Part shown: positions 8,518 through 17,062 of the stretch, one piece after another
Layout of the letters: each line of letters begins with the position of its first letter
Numbering within the stretch: the first letter of the stretch is position 1
From: JACDER01 sp963842575
Lineage (GTDB): Bacteria; Actinomycetota; Thermoleophilia; Gaiellales; Gaiellaceae
Direction: 5' to 3'
Length of the DNA stretch: 64,000 nt
Assembly (NCBI GenBank): GCA_963842575.1
Contig: CAWJGS010000001.1
Location: 1-64,000, forward strand
The notes under the pieces: model-generated
Seen by the model: the letters and a program-made list of their open reading frames with translations, nothing else
The model's database searches: none
What the model was told of the DNA's origin: nothing
Position numbers and translations under genes: made by a program

Positions 8518-9768
8518 GTGTCTCGGACTCCCGTGAGCATACGAGCGCATCGCCGCCGGGCTTTTGCGGGGCGTGATCCGGATGAGGAGCACCGCAGCGC
8601 GACGCCGCTCGAGCTTCTCTACGACCTGACGTTCGTCGTCGCGTTCGGGACGGCGGCGAACGAACTCGCCCGCTACCTCGCGGACGGCCACTTCGAGACG
8701 GCGATCCTCGGGTTCGCGATTGCCTCGTTCGCGGTCGCCTGGGCGTGGATCAACTACTCGTGGTTCGCGTCGGCCTATGACACGGACGACTGGGTGATGA
8801 GGCTCGCGACGATGGTGCAGATGCTCGGCGTGATCGTCCTCGCCCTGGGCCTCGGGCAGATGTTTGCGTCGATCGATTCGGGCGGCGCCATCAACAACCG
8901 GGTGATGGTCGCCGGCTACGTCGTGATGCGCGTCCCCATGATCTTTCTCTGGGCGCGAGCGGCCCGCGACGATCCTGGACGACGTTCGGCGGCACTCACC
9001 TACATCTGGACGATCTCGGTTGCGCAGGTGTTCTGGATCGTGCTCGCGATCGTCGCCCTGCCCATCGGACCGACGCTCGCGCTCTACGCCGTCTTCATCG
9101 GGGTCGAGATGGTCGGGCCTTTCGTGGCAGAGCGCCGCAAAGGAGGAACACCGTGGCATGCGGACCACATTGCGGAGCGCTATGGCCTTCTCGTGATCAT
9201 CACCCTCGGCGAGGGGATCCTCGGCACCGTCGCCTCCATCAACGCCGTGGTCCACGGCGACGCCGGCTGGACGGTCGAAGCCGGGGTCGTCGCATTCGCG
9301 GGCGTCGGGCTGATCTTTGCGACCTGGTGGACGTACTTCGTGATCCCATGGGCAGATGTCCTCGCGGTGCACCGCGACCGGTCGTTTCTCTGGGGCTACG
9401 GGCACATCGTGGTCTTCGCCTCACTCGCGGCGATTGGAGCGGGGCTCCACGTCGCGGCCGACTCTCTTGAACATCACACGACGCTGGGACAGGTGGGAAC
9501 CATTCTCAGTACTGCGATCCCATTTGCGATCTACACCGTCGCGCTGTATTCGATCTACGCGGCGTTCACCAGACACGCGGATCCGTTCCACCTGGCACTT
9601 TTGGCCGGCACGATGGCTGTCCTCGTGCTCTCCGTGGCACTCGCAGCCGTGGGTGTCGGTGTGGCCCCGTGCTTGCTGGTGCTGATGTTCGCTCCGGTCG
9701 TAACCGTTGTGGGATTCGAGACGGTGGGCCACCGTCATGTGGCCGAAGCGCTCGAACGGCTGCGCTAG
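8518..9768 (+). CDS. LtrA family membrane protein
   Basis: This 416-residue polytopic membrane protein is of the low-temperature-requirement A family, named from Listeria; the molecular role is unknown. The family signature is the N-terminal HRSATPLELLYDLTFVVAFG element (about residues 25-45), followed by roughly ten to twelve hydrophobic helices. A central GGTPWHADHIAERYGLLVII and an LGEGILGTV segment match the conserved middle of the family. GTG 8518 is used as start; GTG 8533 is equally possible and neither has a Shine-Dalgarno. The gene is convergent with the FAD oxidase, 21 bp away. Confidence 0.88.
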   Translation: MSRTPVSIRAHRRRAFAGRDPDEEHRSATPLELLYDLTFVVAFGTAANELARYLADGHFETAILGFAIASFAVAWAWINYSWFASAYDTDDWVMRLATMVQMLGVIVLALGLGQMFASIDSGGAINNRVMVAGYVVMRVPMIFLWARAARDDPGRRSAALTYIWTISVAQVFWIVLAIVALPIGPTLALYAVFIGVEMVGPFVAERRKGGTPWHADHIAERYGLLVIITLGEGILGTVASINAVVHGDAGWTVEAGVVAFAGVGLIFATWWTYFVIPWADVLAVHRDRSFLWGYGHIVVFASLAAIGAGLHVAADSLEHHTTLGQVGTILSTAIPFAIYTVALYSIYAAFTRHADPFHLALLAGTMAVLVLSVALAAVGVGVAPCLLVLMFAPVVTVVGFETVGHRHVAEALERLR

Positions 9769-9789
9769 TCGGTTTGACGAACAGGACTA

Positions 9790-11146
9790 CTAGGCGACCT
9801 TCTTGCCCGGGTTCAGGAGCCCCTTCGGGTCGAACACACGCTTGATCTCCGTGTGCAGCGCCGCCGCGCGCGGCCCCCACTGGCGCGCCAGCCAGCCGCT
9901 GCGGACGAGCCCCAGGCCGTGCTCGCCCGAGACCGTCCCGCCGAGCCGAAGCGCCATTGCCAGCAGGTCGTCGGCCGCCCGCGCGGCGCGAGCGAGCTGT
10001 TCGGGATCGTCAGGGGCCAGCAGGAACGTGGAGTGCAGATTCCCGTCTCCGACGTGGCCCCAGCTGCAGGCGGGAAGCCCGTGCCGGCGGCCGATGTCGA
10101 GCGTCTCCTCGATCGCTTCCTCTATCCGGTCGAGCGGCACGGCGATGTCCTCGCTCAGCTTCGCGCCCAGCTGCGCCGTGACTGCGAACGTGACGCCGTC
10201 GCGCCAGCGCCAGAGGTCCGCGACCTCCTCCTTCGTCGAAGGCGCACTTACCGCGAGCGCGCCCTCGCCGAGCACCGAGGCGACCTCGTCGCGCAGGCGC
10301 GCCGCCTCTTCCGCCGACCCGTCCGCCTCGGCGATGACGAGGAACCCGGCGCGCGGAGGCATGCCGACCGGGAACGACGCGCCCGCCGCGTCCAGCGTTC
10401 CGCCATCCAGATACTCGAGCGCTGCCACCTCGAGGCCGTTCCCGAACACGCGCTCGATCGCACGGCAGCCGGCGCCGATGCCGGCGTAGAACGCGGCGAC
10501 CGGCCAGGCGGCCTCCGGCGCGGGGACGAGCCGGAGCCAGGCGGCGGTGACGATGCCGAGGGTTCCCTCCGAGCCGATCAGCAGGCTCCGCAGGTCGTAG
10601 CCCGCCACGTCCTTTCGCGTCGCGCCGCCCACGGTGATCACCTCGCCTGGAGGAACGACCGCCTCGAGGCCGGTCACCCACTTTCCGGTCACGCCGTACT
10701 TGAAGGCGTGCGGGCCGCCCGGCGTTCGTGGCGATGTTGCCCCCGATCTGCGACTGCTCGGCACCTCCGGGATCGGGCGGGAACATGAGCCCCTGCTCGC
10801 GCGCGAGGCGGCGCACGTCGCCAGTCGTCACTCCCGCTTCCACGTGCATGCGCCACAGGAGCGGATCGAAGGCACGGACGCGGTTCAGCCGCTCGAGGGC
10901 GAGCACGACCCCGCCGTCCGGGACCGCGCCGCCGGCATACCCCGTCCCGCCGCCGCGCGCGACGAGCGGGACGTCGTGCTCGTAGCACCAGGCCAGCACC
11001 GCGGCGACCTCCTCCGGGCTCCCGGGCACGACGACTGCATCCGCGCGCCCGTGCAACCCGCGCACCTCGGTCGAGTCGTTCAGATACGCGGCGGCCGTGC
11101 CGTCGACGACGGAGGTTATGGCGGCCAGCTCCTGCACCAGGGTCAT
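9790..11146 (-). CDS. FAD-linked oxidase, GlcD/D-lactate dehydrogenase family (frame break at ~10719)
   Basis: This ~452-residue flavoprotein has an N-terminal PCMH-type FAD-binding domain (SPEEVAAVLAWCYEHDVPLVARGGGTGYAGG split over about residues 40-75; PPDPGGAEQSQIGGNIATNAG near 130-150) and a C-terminal FAD-oxidase cap. The ending SGEHGLGLVRSGWL is typical of glycolate oxidase GlcD and D-2-hydroxyacid dehydrogenases. The frame breaks at a run of three C at 10718-10720. Removing one base restores the family motif NAGGPHAFKYG, so a sequencing indel is likely. ATG 11146 has TATAAC 7 nt upstream and no Shine-Dalgarno. It probably oxidises a 2-hydroxy acid; the substrate is unknown. Confidence 0.87.
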
Positions 11147-11169
11147 CGGGAGAGTTATAGATTGACTAG
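11147..11169. promoter_or_regulatory. 23-bp bidirectional leaderless promoter
   Basis: Only 23 bp separate the start codons of the minus-strand oxidase and the plus-strand 72-residue gene. The stretch contains overlapping -10 boxes: TATAAC on the minus strand (11154-11159, 7 nt from ATG) and TAGATT on the plus strand (11158-11163, 6 nt from ATG). Any -35 elements must lie inside the opposing genes. Confidence 0.6.
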
Positions 11170-11388
11170 ATGGCGAGCTTCGAGCAGGACATCCGTCCAC
11201 TCTTCCGCCCACAGGACGTGAACGCGATGGATTGGGCCTTCGACCTCTCGTCATACGACGACGTCAAGGAGAACGCGGAGGACATCTACGACCGGCTCGC
11301 CAACGGAACGATGCCGTGCGACCGCGCCTGGCCGGCCGAGCAGGTGCAGCTCTTCCGCGCCTGGATCGACGCGGGCGCGCCCTCCTAG
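11170..11388 (+). CDS. Conserved 72-residue protein of unknown function
   Basis: This small acidic soluble protein opens FEQDIRPLFRPQDVNAM, continues FDLSSYDDVKENAEDIYDRL and ends GTMPCDRAWPAEQVQLFRAW. The order of PLF, D-V-x-x-M, Y-x-D-V and P-x-W-I-D-A-G resembles the core of c-type cytochrome domains of the planctomycete type but lacks the CxxCH heme site. I recall similar stand-alone actinobacterial proteins of unknown role. The single Cys sits in TMPCDRAW. The gene is convergent with the glucosidase, and the two stop codons share CTAG (11385-11388). Confidence 0.7.
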   Translation: MASFEQDIRPLFRPQDVNAMDWAFDLSSYDDVKENAEDIYDRLANGTMPCDRAWPAEQVQLFRAWIDAGAPS

Positions 11389-12905
11389 AGCGCGAGCAGC
11401 GCGGCCTCGGACGGGCCGAGCGTCAGACCCTCGACGCGCTCCCCGTCGCGCTCCCGGTTCGAGCCGACGAGGACCGTCCCCGCCAGGTCCACGGTGGCTT
11501 CCGCCTCTCCTAGGTTGATAGCCACCGCGTGGCCGTCGCCGCGCTTCCAGGCCCACACGCCTTCCGGCGCCGGAAGCGATTCGTACGCGCCGGAGCGGAG
11601 CTCGTCCCGCTCGCGCCGCGTCGCGAGTAGGTCGCGGCACAAGGAGAGGATCGAGCCCGGATCCTCGCGCTGCGACTCCACGTCCGGGCCGCTGCCGAAC
11701 GGCAGCCAGGGCTCGACTCCCTCCTCGGTGAAGCCGTGGCCGGGGCCGGCCGACCACCGCATCGGCGTGCGCGCGCCGTCGCGGTGGCCGGCGAAGTCGA
11801 GCTCCCGGTCCGCAGAGATCTCCTGCTGCTCGAGGCCGATCTCGTCGCCGTAGTAGAGGACGGGCGTCCCGCGCAGGAGGAGCAGCACGAAGAGCGCGCA
11901 GCGGATCTTGGCGGGGTCGCCGGCGGCCCAGCGCGTGGGGAAGCGGACGACGTCATGGTTGGACAGCGTCCAGACCGGCCAACCGCCGGCGGGGATCGCG
12001 GCCTCGGTCTGCTCGATAACGCTGCGTAGCCGCTCGGCCTCGAAGGGCGCATAGACGCAGGCGAAGTTGAACGCGAGCTGAAGCTCGTCGCCCTTGCCGT
12101 AGTACGAAGCCATCACGACCGGGTCGAGCACATGCGTCTCGCCGACCAGCAGCCGCGCGGGCTCGTACTCCTCGCAGATCCTGCGCCAGCGCCTGAACAC
12201 GTCGTGCACCTCCGGCCGGTTGACCCGGTAGACCGGCTGCAGGTCACCCGGATCCTCGGGGTTCGGCGGATCGTCGCGGAGTTCTCGATCGTTGACGATC
12301 CCGTGCGCGACGTCGATCCGGAATCCCGCGATCCCGCGATCGAACCAGAAGCGGAGAATTCGGTCGAACGCGTCCTGTACCTGCTCGTTCCACCAGTTCA
12401 GGTCGGGCTGCTCCGGCAGGAACAGATGCAGGTAGTACTGGCCTGTGCGGTCGTCGAGGGTCCATGCAGGCCCGCCGAACGTGCCGGGCCAGTTGTTCGG
12501 CGGCCCGCCGTTCTTCCCGTCCGCCCACACGTACCAGTCACGGTGCGCGGCGTCCCGCGACGAGCGCGAGTCGGCGAACCACGCGTGCCGGTCGCTCGAG
12601 TGGTTCGGGACGATGTCGAGCAGGACGCGGATGCCGCGCTCGCCCGCCTCCGAGACCAGCCGCTCCAGCGTCGCCATGTCCCCGAGGTCCGGGTGGACGT
12701 CCTCGTAGTCGGAGACGTCGTATCCCCAGTCCTTGTTCGGGGACGGGTTGATGGGGTTCAGCCAGATCCCGTCGACTCCGAGCCACTCGAGGTAGTCGAG
12801 CCGCCGACGGATGCCGTCGAGATCACCGATGCCGTCGGCGTTCGAGTCGGAGAAGGAGCGGGGGTAGATCTGGTAGATCACCCCGTCTTGCCACCAGGGC
12901 GTCAC
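11385..12905 (-). CDS. Alpha-glucosidase, GH13 (oligo-1,6-glucosidase/trehalose-6-P hydrolase type)
   Basis: This 506-residue intracellular GH13 enzyme cleaves terminal glucose from malto- or isomalto-oligosaccharides. It opens WWQDGVIYQIYPRSF; the catalytic nucleophile Asp is in GFRIDVAHG, the acid/base Glu in LLVGETH and the third Asp in TLSNHDVVRFP. GDEIGLEQ is also conserved. There is no signal peptide. The start is GTG 12905, overlapping the LacI stop as GTGA, so it is translationally coupled to the regulator. It opposes the ABC importer genes and would process the imported sugar. Trehalose, sucrose and isomaltose activities cannot be told apart by eye. Confidence 0.9.
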   Translation of the reverse strand: MTPWWQDGVIYQIYPRSFSDSNADGIGDLDGIRRRLDYLEWLGVDGIWLNPINPSPNKDWGYDVSDYEDVHPDLGDMATLERLVSEAGERGIRVLLDIVPNHSSDRHAWFADSRSSRDAAHRDWYVWADGKNGGPPNNWPGTFGGPAWTLDDRTGQYYLHLFLPEQPDLNWWNEQVQDAFDRILRFWFDRGIAGFRIDVAHGIVNDRELRDDPPNPEDPGDLQPVYRVNRPEVHDVFRRWRRICEEYEPARLLVGETHVLDPVVMASYYGKGDELQLAFNFACVYAPFEAERLRSVIEQTEAAIPAGGWPVWTLSNHDVVRFPTRWAAGDPAKIRCALFVLLLLRGTPVLYYGDEIGLEQQEISADRELDFAGHRDGARTPMRWSAGPGHGFTEEGVEPWLPFGSGPDVESQREDPGSILSLCRDLLATRRERDELRSGAYESLPAPEGVWAWKRGDGHAVAINLGEAEATVDLAGTVLVGSNRERDGERVEGLTLGPSEAALLAL

Positions 12906-13901
12906 CGCGGGGCTGGTCCGGTCGAGCTCCTGATGCGGAGATTGGGGCGGAAGTAGGAGTTCGGGAGTGCCTTCGGGTCCTCGATCAGGGTCCGGAGGGT
13001 GTCCACTGCCGTCTGCGCGATCTCGGCGATCGGCTGCTCGATCGTGGTGAGCGCCGGGTTCGTCCAGGACGTCGCCTCGATCCCGTCGAAGCCGACGACG
13101 GACAAATCGTCGGGGACACGGACGCCCATGCGCTCGGCCGTCTGCAGCACCCCGACCGCCATCAGGTCGTTGGAGCAGATGACCCCGGTAGGCGGGTCGT
13201 GGCGCGCGAGGAGTTTCCTCGCGGCGCGCGCTCCGCCGTCGACGTCGAACTCGTCGTGCTCGATCAGCCCGTCGGAAACGATCCCGCGGACGGCGAGCAT
13301 CCCGCGCCAACCTGCTTCCTTTTCCCGCGCCGGCAGGTAGTGCTCGGGCCCCGATGCGAAAGCGATCCGCGTGTGCCCGAGATCGACGAGGTGCTGTGTG
13401 GCGAGCTCTGCGGCCGCACGCTCGTCCACGCCGACGGAGGGGATGTCCAGCCGGTTCAGCGCGCCGTTCACGAAGACGATCCGCGCTCCGTCGGCGACGC
13501 AGCCGTCCGTAGTGGTCGTGCTGGCCGCTCAGGTTCGTCATCTCGCAGGACACGAAGATCATCCCGTCCACCTGCCGGTCGAGCAGCATGTGCACGTACT
13601 CGACCTCGCGGAACGCGGCGCTCTCGGTGGTGCACAGGATCGAGGCGTACCCGATATCTGCGGTGCGTGCCTGGAGGGCCTGCGCGATCGTGGGGAAGAT
13701 CGGGTTCTCGAAGTTCGGGAGGAGCAAACCGATCACGCCCGTCGCCGGTATACGTCCTGGAGGGACGTAGAGCAGCTCGCGCATCGACCGCTCGACTCGC
13801 TCACGCGTATCGGCTTTGACGGCGACCGAGCCGCGGGCAACGCGAGACGCTGTCGCCACGCTGACGCCTGCATGGCTGGCTACGTCTCTTAGCGTGGACA
13901 C
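12902..13901 (-). CDS. LacI family transcriptional regulator (frame break at ~13505)
   Basis: This ~333-residue repressor has an N-terminal LacI helix-turn-helix and hinge (STLRDVASHAGVSVATASRV, residues 2-21) and a periplasmic-binding-like effector domain. The latter includes GVIGLLLPNFENPIFPTIAQ (about 58-77), VGVDERAAAELATQHLVDLG and DDLSVVGFDGIEATSWTNPA. The frame breaks around 13505; adding one base there joins HDHYGRLR to VADGARIVFVNG, the usual family path, so a sequencing indel is likely. The start is GTG 13901, with AAAGGA inside the adjoining inverted repeat as ribosome site. It should control the divergent importer operon and its own operon in response to an alpha-glucan. Confidence 0.88.
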
Positions 13902-13919
13902 GTTACATTCCTTTGTAAC
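13902..13919. promoter_or_regulatory. Inverted repeat, candidate LacI autoregulatory operator
   Basis: GTTACA (13902-13907) and TGTAAC (13914-13919) form a dyad around a 6-bp centre, directly abutting the GTG start of the LacI gene. On the minus strand the centre supplies the AAAGGA ribosome site, so a bound repressor or an RNA hairpin here would cover translation initiation. Confidence 0.5.
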
Positions 13920-13992
13920 ACGTTTTCAGGATGTGTCGCAACCTCATCAGGTATGAAATCGGTGGAATTCTATCGTAAACTCAGCCGGTGGC

Positions 13993-14062
13993 TTGACATT
14001 TCAGGAAGTCAAGAGTAACGTGCCGTTCGTCGGCTCCTATCATGGAACTGAAAACTGTTTCA
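13993..14062 (+). promoter_or_regulatory. Candidate promoter and LacI-type operator of the sugar importer operon
   Basis: TTGACA (13993-13998) is followed after 17 bp by TAACGT (14016-14021), a plausible sigma-70-type promoter. CTTGAC/GTCAAG (13992-13997/14008-14013) is an inverted repeat over the -35 box. Downstream, TGAAAACTGTTTCA (14049-14062) has the arms and 14-bp layout of LacI-family operators, at a roadblock position before the solute-binding protein gene. Confidence 0.5.
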
Positions 14063-14136
14063 TCACGCATGATCGTACCGCCCGACCTGGCAGTTCACGC
14101 GCCCTGGGCGGATGGTCAGGAAAGGACGGAATCTTC

Positions 14137-15378
14137 ATGTTGAGGAAATTCTCCTGGCGTATCGGCGCGCTGCTCGTTTCCGCCGCTGCGCTGGTTGCGC
14201 TCGTCGGGGCTTCGATCGCCCCGGCGGCCAGCCACAAGGCATCCGCCGGAACGATGCGGATCTGGACGGACGGCGACCGCAAGGCCGCGATCACAAAGGT
14301 CGCGAATGCCTGGTCGGCGAAGAGCGGCGTCAGCGTCCAGGTCGTGCAGAAAGACTTCGGCGACATCCGGAGCCAGCTCGGCACCGTCAAGCCCGAGGAC
14401 GCACCGGACGTGATCATCGCCGCGCACGACTGGACGGGCCAGCTGGCCGCCAACGGCCTCGTCATCCCGCTCGTCCCGAAGGCGTCGGCGCTCAAGGCCA
14501 TCCCTGGGTACGCCCGCAAGGCGTTCACCTACGGGAAGCTGTACGGCATGCCCGTCGCGCTCGAAAACGTGGGCCTCTTCGTCAACACGAAGCTCGCGAA
14601 GGTTCCGAAGAGCTGGAGCGATCTCGAGAAGAAGGCCCTCGCCTTCCAGAAGAAGGGTGACGGACGGGTCGGCCTCGCGGTCCAGCAGGGCTCGGGCGGC
14701 GACGCGTACCACATGTATCCGTTCTTCTCCGGTCTCTGCGGCTACATCTTCAAGTCGTCGAACGGCCGGCTGAACCCGAACAAGGTCGGCGTCGACAACG
14801 CCCTGTTCCTCAAGAACTCTTCGATGATCAACAAGTGGAACAAGGAAGGCCTGATCAACTCGAAGATCAACGGCGATACCGCGACCCAGCTCTTCACGAG
14901 CGGTAAGGCCGCCTACTGGGTCACCGGCCCCTGGAACATCGATACCGCCCGCAAGGCCGGCATCAACTTCAAGATCGTCCAGGTCCCGAAGATCAAGTGC
15001 AACGCCGTGCCCTTCCTCGGCGTCCAGGGCCTCATGGTCACGAAGTACGCGTCGGGCCACGGCGTGGCGACCGCTTCGAAGGACTTCGTCGCCAACTACA
15101 TGGCAGGCGCAGGCCCGCAGGCTCAGCTGGCAGCGGCCAACAACCGCTACCCCGCGAACACGACCGCCGGCAAGCGCGTCACCGATCCGGCGCTGAAGCA
15201 GATCGGTCTCGCCAGCAAGGGCGGCGTGCCGATGCCGAACATCCCCGAGATGAACTCGGTCTGGGGAGACCTCGGCGACGCCTGGGTCAAGTCGACCAAG
15301 GGGGCCGGCTCCACGCCCGCCAAGGTCGCGTTCAAGACCGCGGCAAAGAACATCCGCACCAAGATCGCCGGAGGCTAG
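14137..15378 (+). CDS. Maltose/maltodextrin-type ABC solute-binding protein
   Basis: This 413-residue extracellular SBP family 1 protein captures malto-oligosaccharides for the importer encoded next. The N-terminus is a Sec signal peptide (LRKFSWRIGALLVSAAALVA, cleaved near SIAPAASHK). There is no lipobox Cys, so it may be released or held by the permease and not lipid-anchored. The mature part begins MRIWTDGDRKAAI, and YWVTGPWNID plus GVQGLMVTKYA are typical of MalE relatives. GGAAAGGA lies ahead of ATG 14137; longer upstream frames lack a ribosome site. A 16-bp hairpin separates it from the permease gene. Confidence 0.92.
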   Translation: MLRKFSWRIGALLVSAAALVALVGASIAPAASHKASAGTMRIWTDGDRKAAITKVANAWSAKSGVSVQVVQKDFGDIRSQLGTVKPEDAPDVIIAAHDWTGQLAANGLVIPLVPKASALKAIPGYARKAFTYGKLYGMPVALENVGLFVNTKLAKVPKSWSDLEKKALAFQKKGDGRVGLAVQQGSGGDAYHMYPFFSGLCGYIFKSSNGRLNPNKVGVDNALFLKNSSMINKWNKEGLINSKINGDTATQLFTSGKAAYWVTGPWNIDTARKAGINFKIVQVPKIKCNAVPFLGVQGLMVTKYASGHGVATASKDFVANYMAGAGPQAQLAAANNRYPANTTAGKRVTDPALKQIGLASKGGVPMPNIPEMNSVWGDLGDAWVKSTKGAGSTPAKVAFKTAAKNIRTKIAGG

Positions 15379-15398
15379 TAGCCGGCGAAACCACGATT

Positions 15399-15434
15399 GA
15401 CACAAACGCCCCGCAGCCGCGGGGCGTTTGTGTC
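15399..15434 (+). terminator. Perfect 16-bp hairpin between binding-protein and permease genes
   Basis: GACACAAACGCCCCGC (15399-15414) pairs perfectly with 15419-15434 across a 4-nt loop (AGCC). No T-run follows, so it is probably a partial terminator or an RNase barrier that gives more binding protein than permease. That arrangement is known between malE and malF in other bacteria. Confidence 0.75.
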
Positions 15435-15451
15435 TAAATCCCCCTTGCTCG

Positions 15452-17062
15452 ATGAGTGACGCAGCCGTCCCAGCTCCGCAGACGCCGCACTTTCGAAATG
15501 CGAGCGCGAGGTCCATGCCCGCGCGGCTGATGGCCTTTTTCTCGGGGACGAACGGGCTCATCGCCAAATTCGTCCTCCTCGGCGGCTTCAACGCCCTCGT
15601 CGTCTGGGCGGCCTCCACCCTCGCGACGCACCACAAGTGGGTGGCGCTCGTCGTGGTCGCCGTCGCCGCTGCCGCGATCGACGTGATCTACATCATCCCG
15701 CGGGAAAGCCTGATTCCGGCGAAGTTCCTCATCCCGGGAACGATTTTCCTGGTCGGGTTCACGGTCGTCCCGATCATCTACACGATCAACATCGCCTTCA
15801 CGAACTACTCGACAGGGCACATCCTGGTCAAGTCCGAGGCGATCCAGCAGATCCAGCTTCGTGCGCTCTCGCAGCCGAAGAACGGGAAGACGTACACCCT
15901 TTCACCGGCGCGCGACGCCAGCGGGAAGCTCGTCCTCCTGCTCGTCGACGACAAGACGCACCAGCCCGCACTGGGGACGCCGGCGGGCCTGACGCCCCTC
16001 GCCGCCTCGGACGTCACCATCCAGGGCGGCGCGATCACGGCAGCAACCGGCTACAAGCTCCTGAAGGGCGCCGCGCTCTTCTCTCTGGACACGGAGCTGA
16101 ACGACTACCGCGTTCCGCTTCCGGGAGGCTCCGCGATCCATCCCGAGGGCTCCGACTTCGCCGTCCAGTTGCAGCCCGACAAGAAGTACGACGCGAAGAC
16201 CGACACGTTCACGAGCACTGCGGGCGTCGTCTACCACGACAACGGAGCCGGCTCCTTCGCGACCGACCAAGGGAAAGTGCTGGAGCCCGGATGGAAGACC
16301 TACAACGGCTTCAAGCAGTTCTCGAAGATCGTCACCGACCCGCTGTACCGGCGCCCGTTCCTGCGCGTCCTCCTCTGGACGGTTGTCTTCGCGATGTCGA
16401 CCGTGATCTTCTCCTTCGCGCTCGGCCTCCTCCTCGCGATCACGCTGCAGAAGAAGTTCATCGGGCAGCGCGTCTACCGCTCACTCCTGATCATCCCGTT
16501 CGCGGTGCCGGCCTTCCTCACGATTCTCGTCTGGGCCGGCCTGCTGGACCAGCAGTTCGGGATCGTGAACAAGATATTGCCGGGGAACATCGACTGGTTA
16601 TTCAACCCGTGGTGGGCGAGGTTCTCGGTCATCCTCGTGAGCGTCTGGCTGACGTTCCCCTACTTCTTCCTCGTCTGCCTGGGCGCTCTGCAGTCGATCC
16701 CGGGGGATCTCGTCGAGGCGGCGAGGGTGGACGGCGCAGGCGGGTGGCAGGTCTTCCGCCGGATCACCCTTCCGCTCCTGCTCATCTCGACCGCGCCGCT
16801 GCTGATTGCGTCCTTCGCGTTCAACTTCAACAACTTCAACAACGTGTACCTGCTGACCGGAGGAGGTCCTTCGACCAATGATCAGTCCGTCGCGGGCGCG
16901 ACCGACATCCTGATCAGCTACACGTACAAGCTCGCCTTCTCGGCCGGGCAGGGCGAGCAGTACTCGACCGCAGCGGCGATCTCGATCATCATCTTCCTGA
17001 TCGTCGGGACGATCAGCGGCATCCTGTTCTGGAAGACGAAGGCACTGGAGACCCTGCGATGA
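15452..17062 (+). CDS. malF: Maltose-type ABC permease subunit (MalF-like)
   Basis: This 536-residue inner-membrane permease has helices near residues 40-100, then a large extracellular insertion of about 180 residues (IQQIQLRALSQPKNGKTYTL through GWKTYNGFKQF). That insertion corresponds to the MalF P2 loop that holds the loaded binding protein. The BPD_transp_1 core follows (about 300-530), with the EAA coupling motif EAARVDGAGGWQVFRRITLP that docks on the ATPase. The start is ATG 15452; the in-frame ATG at 15428 lies inside the hairpin. The end overlaps malG by ATGA. Confidence 0.92.
   Translation: MSDAAVPAPQTPHFRNASARSMPARLMAFFSGTNGLIAKFVLLGGFNALVVWAASTLATHHKWVALVVVAVAAAAIDVIYIIPRESLIPAKFLIPGTIFLVGFTVVPIIYTINIAFTNYSTGHILVKSEAIQQIQLRALSQPKNGKTYTLSPARDASGKLVLLLVDDKTHQPALGTPAGLTPLAASDVTIQGGAITAATGYKLLKGAALFSLDTELNDYRVPLPGGSAIHPEGSDFAVQLQPDKKYDAKTDTFTSTAGVVYHDNGAGSFATDQGKVLEPGWKTYNGFKQFSKIVTDPLYRRPFLRVLLWTVVFAMSTVIFSFALGLLLAITLQKKFIGQRVYRSLLIIPFAVPAFLTILVWAGLLDQQFGIVNKILPGNIDWLFNPWWARFSVILVSVWLTFPYFFLVCLGALQSIPGDLVEAARVDGAGGWQVFRRITLPLLLISTAPLLIASFAFNFNNFNNVYLLTGGGPSTNDQSVAGATDILISYTYKLAFSAGQGEQYSTAAAISIIIFLIVGTISGILFWKTKALETLR

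Noticed and set aside
15399..15434. Hairpin considered as a riboswitch or attenuator
   Set aside because: It is one simple stem with no alternative pairing or leader peptide visible; a processing or partial-termination role is simpler.
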